Assembly (NCBI GenBank): GCA_045541375.1 | Contig: JAZQJB010000083.1 | Span: 1-33,645, forward strand | Origin: CAG-390 sp045541375 | Lineage (GTDB): Bacteria > Bacillota > Clostridia > Oscillospirales > CAG-272 | Direction: 5' to 3' | Length of the DNA: 33,645 nucleotides | Shown: positions 30,136 through 33,645 of the stretch, piece after piece | Layout: the number at the start of each line of letters is the position of its first letter | How positions within the stretch are numbered: position 1 is the first letter of the stretch | Notes under the pieces: model-generated | Seen by the model: only the letters and a program-made list of their open reading frames with translations | Databases searched by the model: none | Told to the model about the DNA's origin: nothing | Translations under genes and position numbers: made by a program

Positions 30136-30693
30136 ATGGTAACAGCCGGCGATTTCAAAAACGGTGTAACATTCGAAATGGAGGGCAACGTATTCCAGGT
30201 TGTCGAGTTCCAGCACGTTAAGCCCGGAAAGGGTGCGGCTTTCGTCCGCACAAAGATGAAGAACGTTATTACCGGTGCGGTAATCGAGCGTTCCTTCTCC
30301 CCCACAGACAAATTTGACAGCGCATATATCGAAAGAAGAGATATGCAGTATTCCTACAATGACGGCGATCTTTACTATTTCATGGACATGGAGTCCTTTG
30401 ATATGGTTCCCCTCAACAAGGAAGTTCTTCCCGATTCCTTTAAGTTCGTAAAGGAAGAGATGATGTGCAAGCTTTGCTCCTTCAAGGGCAAGGTATTCAG
30501 CGTAGAGCCCCCCACATTCGTTGATCTCGAGATCACCGATACCGACCCCGGCTTCGCAGGCAACACTGCAACCAACACCCTCAAGCCCGCAACCGTTGAG
30601 ACCGGCGCTGAGATCAAGGTTCCCCTCTTCATCGAGGTTGGCGAGATCATCAAGATCGACACCAGAACCGGCGAGTATCTCTCCCGCGCATAA
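30136..30693 (+). CDS. efp: Elongation factor P
   Basis: 185 residues, the full EF-P length, with KOW-like domain I, two OB domains and the C-terminal signature around TVETGAEIKVPLFIEVGEIIKIDTRTGEYLSR. The tip lysine is Lys32 in PGKGAAF. It rescues ribosomes stalled at polyproline. No epmA/epmB-type modification genes are visible, and in Firmicutes the lysine may be modified differently or not at all. GGAGG lies before the ATG. It is followed 18 bases later by the CD1247-type gene in one transcript ending at 31066-31102. Confidence 0.97.
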   Translation: MVTAGDFKNGVTFEMEGNVFQVVEFQHVKPGKGAAFVRTKMKNVITGAVIERSFSPTDKFDSAYIERRDMQYSYNDGDLYYFMDMESFDMVPLNKEVLPDSFKFVKEEMMCKLCSFKGKVFSVEPPTFVDLEITDTDPGFAGNTATNTLKPATVETGAEIKVPLFIEVGEIIKIDTRTGEYLSRA

Positions 30694-30711
30694 TCTCGGA
30701 GGACGCTGAAT

Positions 30712-31053
30712 ATGGCACTCAAGGAAAAGGCAGCTTATCTCAAGGGTCTTGCTGACGGTCTTGATTTCGACAAGACCACCGCAGAGGGCAAGCTTATTGC
30801 CGCTATGCTTGAGCTTCTCGGCGAAATGACCGAGGCTATCGAAGAGATCGGCGAGGATATGGAATATCTCGGCGATTACATCGAAGAAGTGGACAAGGAC
30901 CTCGGCGAGCTCGAAGAGTATTGCTACGAGGACGACTGCGACTGCTGCGATTGCGACGATTGTGATTGCGATTGCGACGATTGCACTTGTCTTGCTTGCC
31001 TCGACGAAGAATTCGACTTCGACGACGAGGAAGAGGAAGAAGAGAACGAGTAA
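30712..31053 (+). CDS. CD1247-type protein with Cys/Asp-rich tail
   Basis: 113 residues. Residues 1-68 match the N-terminal domain of Clostridium CD1247-type proteins (LKEKAAYLKGLADGLD, then KLIAAMLELLGEM, a long acidic helix). Many relatives follow it with a zinc-ribbon; here residues 71-96 carry 11 cysteines in Cys-Asp alternation, then an acidic run of Asp/Glu to the end. The Cys cluster could bind several metal ions, but that is inference. No signal peptide. GGAGG 9 bases before the ATG. Encoded after efp, it may be a translation or stress accessory of unknown role. Confidence 0.8.
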   Translation: MALKEKAAYLKGLADGLDFDKTTAEGKLIAAMLELLGEMTEAIEEIGEDMEYLGDYIEEVDKDLGELEEYCYEDDCDCCDCDDCDCDCDDCTCLACLDEEFDFDDEEEEEENE

Positions 31054-31065
31054 TTCTCGCAATAT

Positions 31066-31102
31066 AACGGGGCTGTGTTAACAAAAACGGCCCCGTTTTT
31101 GT
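31066..31102 (+). terminator. Terminator of the efp operon
   Basis: AACGGGGC (31066-31073) pairs with GCCCCGTT (31090-31097) around a 16-base loop, then TTTGTT. It directly precedes a heptamer repeat. Confidence 0.8.
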
Positions 31103-31103
31103 T

Positions 31104-31249
31104 AAGTGTAAAGTGAAAAGTGGAAAGTGAAAAGTTGTGGTAGCTTTTTTCGCTGCGCTCAAAAAGTATTTTTATAAAAATGGAAATTTCCGAGCGTCCG
31201 CGAGGAAATTATCCTTAACTTTACACTTTACGCTTTACACTTTTCACTT
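31104..31249. repeat. MITE-like repeat with AAGTGNA heptamer arms, copy 1
   Basis: The left arm 31104-31136 consists of four AAGTGNA heptamers and AAGTT; the right arm 31217-31249 is its inverted partner, about 80% complementary. Interior: a palindrome around AATTTCC...GGAAATT (about 31183-31210) close to the right arm. No ORF. Confidence 0.7.
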
Positions 31250-31302
31250 ACTTTAGTCAATCATCCGAATTTTATTTTTCCACCAAACAAAGGAGAAAGA
31301 AC

Positions 31303-32775
31303 ATGTCAAAGCCCAATATAATCTTAATAATGACCGATCAGCAGAGGGTTGATACCATCTCGGCGCTCGGTAATGATAGGTACATAACGCCGAATCTCGA
31401 CCGCCTGGCGCGGGAGGGTATGATCTTTGATAACTGTTTTTGCGTGTCGCCAACTTGTATGCCTTCGCGTGCGGCGCTGTTCAACTGCAAGTACCCGGGC
31501 AGAACGGGTGTTTACAGCAACAGTGACAGCTGGGAGCATTCCTGGGTCGAGCAGCTTGCGGACGCGGGATATCATTGCATAAACGTCGGCAAGATGCATA
31601 CGTATCCTTATGATGTCCCCTGCGGATTCCATCAGAGATACGTCGTTGAGAACAAGGATCGCCGCTGTGACCGAATGGGTCTTGACAACAAGTGCGGCCG
31701 CTTCGAGGACGAGCTTGACAAGTTCTTCTATTGGGCGGGTATGAAGAAGCCCGAGAGGAAGTACTTTGCCGAGCATTTCCCCGATTACTATGATGCAGTC
31801 GGCTGCTTCACTTGGCCTTTTGAGGAAAAATTTCACCACGATGCCTTCGTTGGCGATATGGCTTTGCGTGTCCTCGAGCACAGAAAGACAGATGAGCCGC
31901 TCTTTTTGCAGATCGGATTCCCCGGCCCGCACCCGCCTTTCGACCCGCCGCAGAGATTCATTGATATGTATGACGGAGTCGAGTTTTCGGGCGAGATCAT
32001 CAGCGCGGAGGAAGCGGACAGACAGCCGAAGGCACAGCGTATGTTCCGTGAGAGAGGACACACGCGCGGTATGGACGGTGTTATCTGGCCCGTCGATCCG
32101 ACACCCGAGCAGATGAAGCGTATGAGAAAGAATTACGCGGCGAACGTGACGATGATCGACGAAAAGATCGGTCAGATAATGGATTCGCTTCGTGAGAAAG
32201 GATATCTTGAGGATGCGATCGTCGTCTTCACCTCGGATCACGGCGAATGTCTCGGCGACCACAGGCTTTTTGAAAAATGGTGTATGTATGATTGCATCAC
32301 GCGCATCCCCGCGATCGTCTGGGGAAGCGAGAAGTACGTAAAGTCGGGAGCACGAAGCGCGGAGCTTGTCGAGCAGTTCGACGTTATGCACACGGTGCTC
32401 GAAATGGCGGGAATCAAGCTCCCCGACGATTGCCAATCCGTCTCGCTCGGTGCTTTCAATTCGGATATCAAGGGTCGCGACTGCGTTTTTGCCGAGCACG
32501 CCGTCGACCACGTCATGCGCGGCTGCGAGTTTATGACGATGGCAAGAACGAAGGACTACAAATACGTTCACTACCAGAACGAGGAGAGCGAGGACGAGCT
32601 TTACGACCTCGCAAACGATCCCGAGGAGAGAGTCAACCTTTATCATAACGACCGCTACCACGCCGTCCGCGACAAGATGATAATGCGAATGCTTGATTTC
32701 AAGTGTATGCACCATTACGGCGTGCCCGAGATCTATAAGGAATGCCTCAAAAACGAGCCGCCGGTGAAATTATAA
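31303..32775 (+). CDS. Sulfatase (Cys-type, cytoplasmic)
   Basis: 490 residues. The sulfatase site is C52-M-P-S-R, the C/S-x-P-x-R motif in which the Cys is oxidised to formylglycine. The N-terminal PNIILIMTDQQR holds the Asp pair for Ca2+ ligation, and TSDHGECLGDH carries further metal ligands. There is no signal peptide, so it would act in the cytoplasm on sugar sulfates or other sulfate esters (phosphonate hydrolases share the fold). An anaerobic sulfatase-maturating enzyme is needed and none is in the window. AAAGGAG precedes the ATG. Repeats flank it on both sides, and its stop codon overlaps the next heptamer arm, consistent with a mobile accessory gene. Confidence 0.92.
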   Translation: MSKPNIILIMTDQQRVDTISALGNDRYITPNLDRLAREGMIFDNCFCVSPTCMPSRAALFNCKYPGRTGVYSNSDSWEHSWVEQLADAGYHCINVGKMHTYPYDVPCGFHQRYVVENKDRRCDRMGLDNKCGRFEDELDKFFYWAGMKKPERKYFAEHFPDYYDAVGCFTWPFEEKFHHDAFVGDMALRVLEHRKTDEPLFLQIGFPGPHPPFDPPQRFIDMYDGVEFSGEIISAEEADRQPKAQRMFRERGHTRGMDGVIWPVDPTPEQMKRMRKNYAANVTMIDEKIGQIMDSLREKGYLEDAIVVFTSDHGECLGDHRLFEKWCMYDCITRIPAIVWGSEKYVKSGARSAELVEQFDVMHTVLEMAGIKLPDDCQSVSLGAFNSDIKGRDCVFAEHAVDHVMRGCEFMTMARTKDYKYVHYQNEESEDELYDLANDPEERVNLYHNDRYHAVRDKMIMRMLDFKCMHHYGVPEIYKECLKNEPPVKL

Positions 32776-32914
32776 GTGTAGAGTGTAAAGTGAAAAGTGT
32801 AAAGTGGAGGAAACTTTTCGGCAAGCCGAAAAGTATAAATAATAAATGAAAATTTCCGAGCATAGCGAGGAAATTATCCTTAACTTTTCACTTTTCACTG
32901 TTCACTTTCCACTT
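32774..32914. repeat. MITE-like repeat with heptamer arms, copy 2
   Basis: Left arm 32774-32807 (AAGTGTAGAGTGTAAAGTG...) and right arm 32882-32914 are imperfect inverted repeats built of the same heptamer. The interior has AATTTCCGAGC...GCGAGGAAATT, shared with copy 1. The arm begins inside the sulfatase TAA. Confidence 0.7.
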
Positions 32915-32946
32915 CTCAGACAAATATCTGTTTAAGGAGAAAGCAA

Positions 32947-33456
32947 ATGAACAACAACCCCTTCGACAATTACAAAGGCACGTCGGATTCCGCGGTGCGC
33001 GGAGGCTTGCGCGAGCTGCCGATGAATTGGTATAAGTTCCTTATCTACGTCGCGCTGTGGTTTTCGGCGGCGGTGAACATTCTCGGTGCGATCCCGTATT
33101 TTACGGGCACGTCGCAGACCGAGGAAGTGCTCGCGCAATTCCCGATCCTCTCGACGATCGACCTCTTTTACGGCGTTCTGACGCTCGGAATGGGCGCTTT
33201 GGCGGTATATACCCGCTTTGCGCTTGCGGGATATAAAAAGACCGCGCCCCGCCTCATCGTCGGGCTCTATGCCTATGGACTTGTCATTTCGCTTGCCTAT
33301 AACGCCCTCGTGCTGTCGATCACCTCGTCGCTCTACGCCCCCGTCGATCTCATCATCACGGGTATGTCGGTCGGCACATCGATGATCATCAACGTCGCAA
33401 TGGTGATCTGCAACCACATATATTTTAAGAAGAGGAAAAGACTTTTCAATAAATAA
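32947..33456 (+). CDS. Predicted four-helix membrane protein, function unknown
   Basis: 169 residues. After a polar N-terminus (NNNPFDNYKGTS) there are four hydrophobic segments, at about 27-49, 66-87, 97-120 and 131-155, with basic residues at the helix borders and a lysine-rich C-terminus (KKRKRLFNK). I do not recognise a family. TAAGGAG lies before the ATG. It follows the sulfatase after a repeat, on the same strand, and ends at its own terminator. A transport or membrane-remodelling role cannot be told from sequence. Confidence 0.8.
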   Translation: MNNNPFDNYKGTSDSAVRGGLRELPMNWYKFLIYVALWFSAAVNILGAIPYFTGTSQTEEVLAQFPILSTIDLFYGVLTLGMGALAVYTRFALAGYKKTAPRLIVGLYAYGLVISLAYNALVLSITSSLYAPVDLIITGMSVGTSMIINVAMVICNHIYFKKRKRLFNK

Positions 33457-33458
33457 AG

Positions 33459-33489
33459 AAAAAAGCTGTCTCGTCGGAGGCAGCTTTTT
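33459..33489 (+). terminator. Terminator of the membrane-protein gene
   Basis: AAAAAGCTGTCTC pairs with GGAGGCAGCTTTTT, with one G-U wobble and an end mismatch, followed by T-run. It lies 2 bases past the stop codon. Confidence 0.75.
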
Positions 33490-33645
33490 GAGTGCAGAGG
33501 GCAGAGTTAAGAGTGCAGAGTTGAGGAGAATTTCCATAGCTTCGCTCGGAAATTTTCGATTTAATTTCGCACTTGGTTACGTTTGGGCGAAAAAACCTCG
33601 CGCGGTGCTCTATACCCTCCCAACCCTCCCGCAAGCGGGAGGGCT
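33490..33645. repeat. Repeat block at the window end
   Basis: 33490-33527 has degenerate GAGTGCAGA heptamers; 33529-33557 a palindrome AATTTCC...GGAAATT as in copies 1 and 2; 33581-33645 matches the repeat at 24946-25010 including the GGGAGG palindrome, cut by the window edge. No gene. Confidence 0.65.

Noticed and set aside
31104..31249. Possible CRISPR array from the repeated heptamers
   Set aside because: Units are 7 bases with no spacers of regular length; the arms are inverted, not direct, and no cas genes are near.
31324..32715. 463-codon minus-strand frame across the sulfatase
   Set aside because: The sulfatase has its signature motif, start site and ribosome site; the reverse frame has none of these.

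Overview
The window looks like a chromosome segment of a spore-forming, anaerobic Clostridia-class Firmicute, probably a gut lineage of the Oscillospirales/Christensenellales kind. I infer this from AGGAGG-type ribosome binding sites, a Bacillus/Clostridium-type yicC-remA-rpoZ-priA-def-fmt-rsmB-rlmN-prpC-prkC-rsgA-thiN-spoVM gene order, a SpoVM-like micropeptide, a CD1247-type protein, a DUF378 protein, and remnants of a Firmicutes integrative element. No taxonomic marker was compared against a database.

Region 1 (1-180) is the end of an ABC transporter ATPase gene and its terminator. Region 2 (about 199-8967) reads as an AT-richer genomic island next to a tRNA-Glu(CUC) gene. Copies of the tRNA 3' end (T-arm, acceptor strand, CCA) lie at both ends. 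Broken mobile-element genes (serine recombinase tail, ParB tail) lie just inside the left end, and a shorter, deleted version of the ParB stretch lies inside the right end. The cargo is on the minus strand: an AraC regulator in one reading frame with a cobalamin-binding corrinoid protein, two uroporphyrinogen-decarboxylase/corrinoid methyltransferase family proteins, a sugar-type solute-binding lipoprotein, and an SGNH hydrolase. Together they suggest uptake and corrinoid-dependent demethylation of an unidentified compound. Between the cargo and the tRNA is a non-coding array in which tRNA 3' tails alternate with strong terminators whose stems differ in sequence, and with palindromic elements whose stems also differ but keep their fold.

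Region 3 (9195-11778) has a DUF378 membrane protein (+), a phosphodiester-glycosidase lipoprotein and a phosphoribosyltransferase (both -). Region 4 (11836-29846) is one long minus-strand housekeeping array, transcribed from a near-perfect promoter at 29923-29951: yicC, remA, rpoZ, priA, def, fmt, a YugP-type zinc peptidase, rsmB, rlmN, prpC, prkC, a membrane-anchored protein resembling a catalytically dead phosphoesterase, rsgA, thiN, a 50-residue membrane protein, a 27-residue SpoVM-like peptide and a YgiQ radical SAM protein. It covers rRNA/tRNA modification, translation initiation and N-terminal processing, replication restart, ribosome assembly and Ser/Thr phospho-signalling. Unlike Bacillus, gmk, coaBC and rpe are absent from the block.

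Region 5 (30066-33645, + strand) has efp and a CD1247-type protein with a Cys/Asp-rich tail, then a cytoplasmic-type sulfatase and a four-helix membrane protein. These last genes are separated by MITE-like repeats built from AAGTGNA heptamers. The same repeat family, mini-hairpin arrays and a dispersed 60-bp repeat fill the larger gaps of regions 4 and 5.
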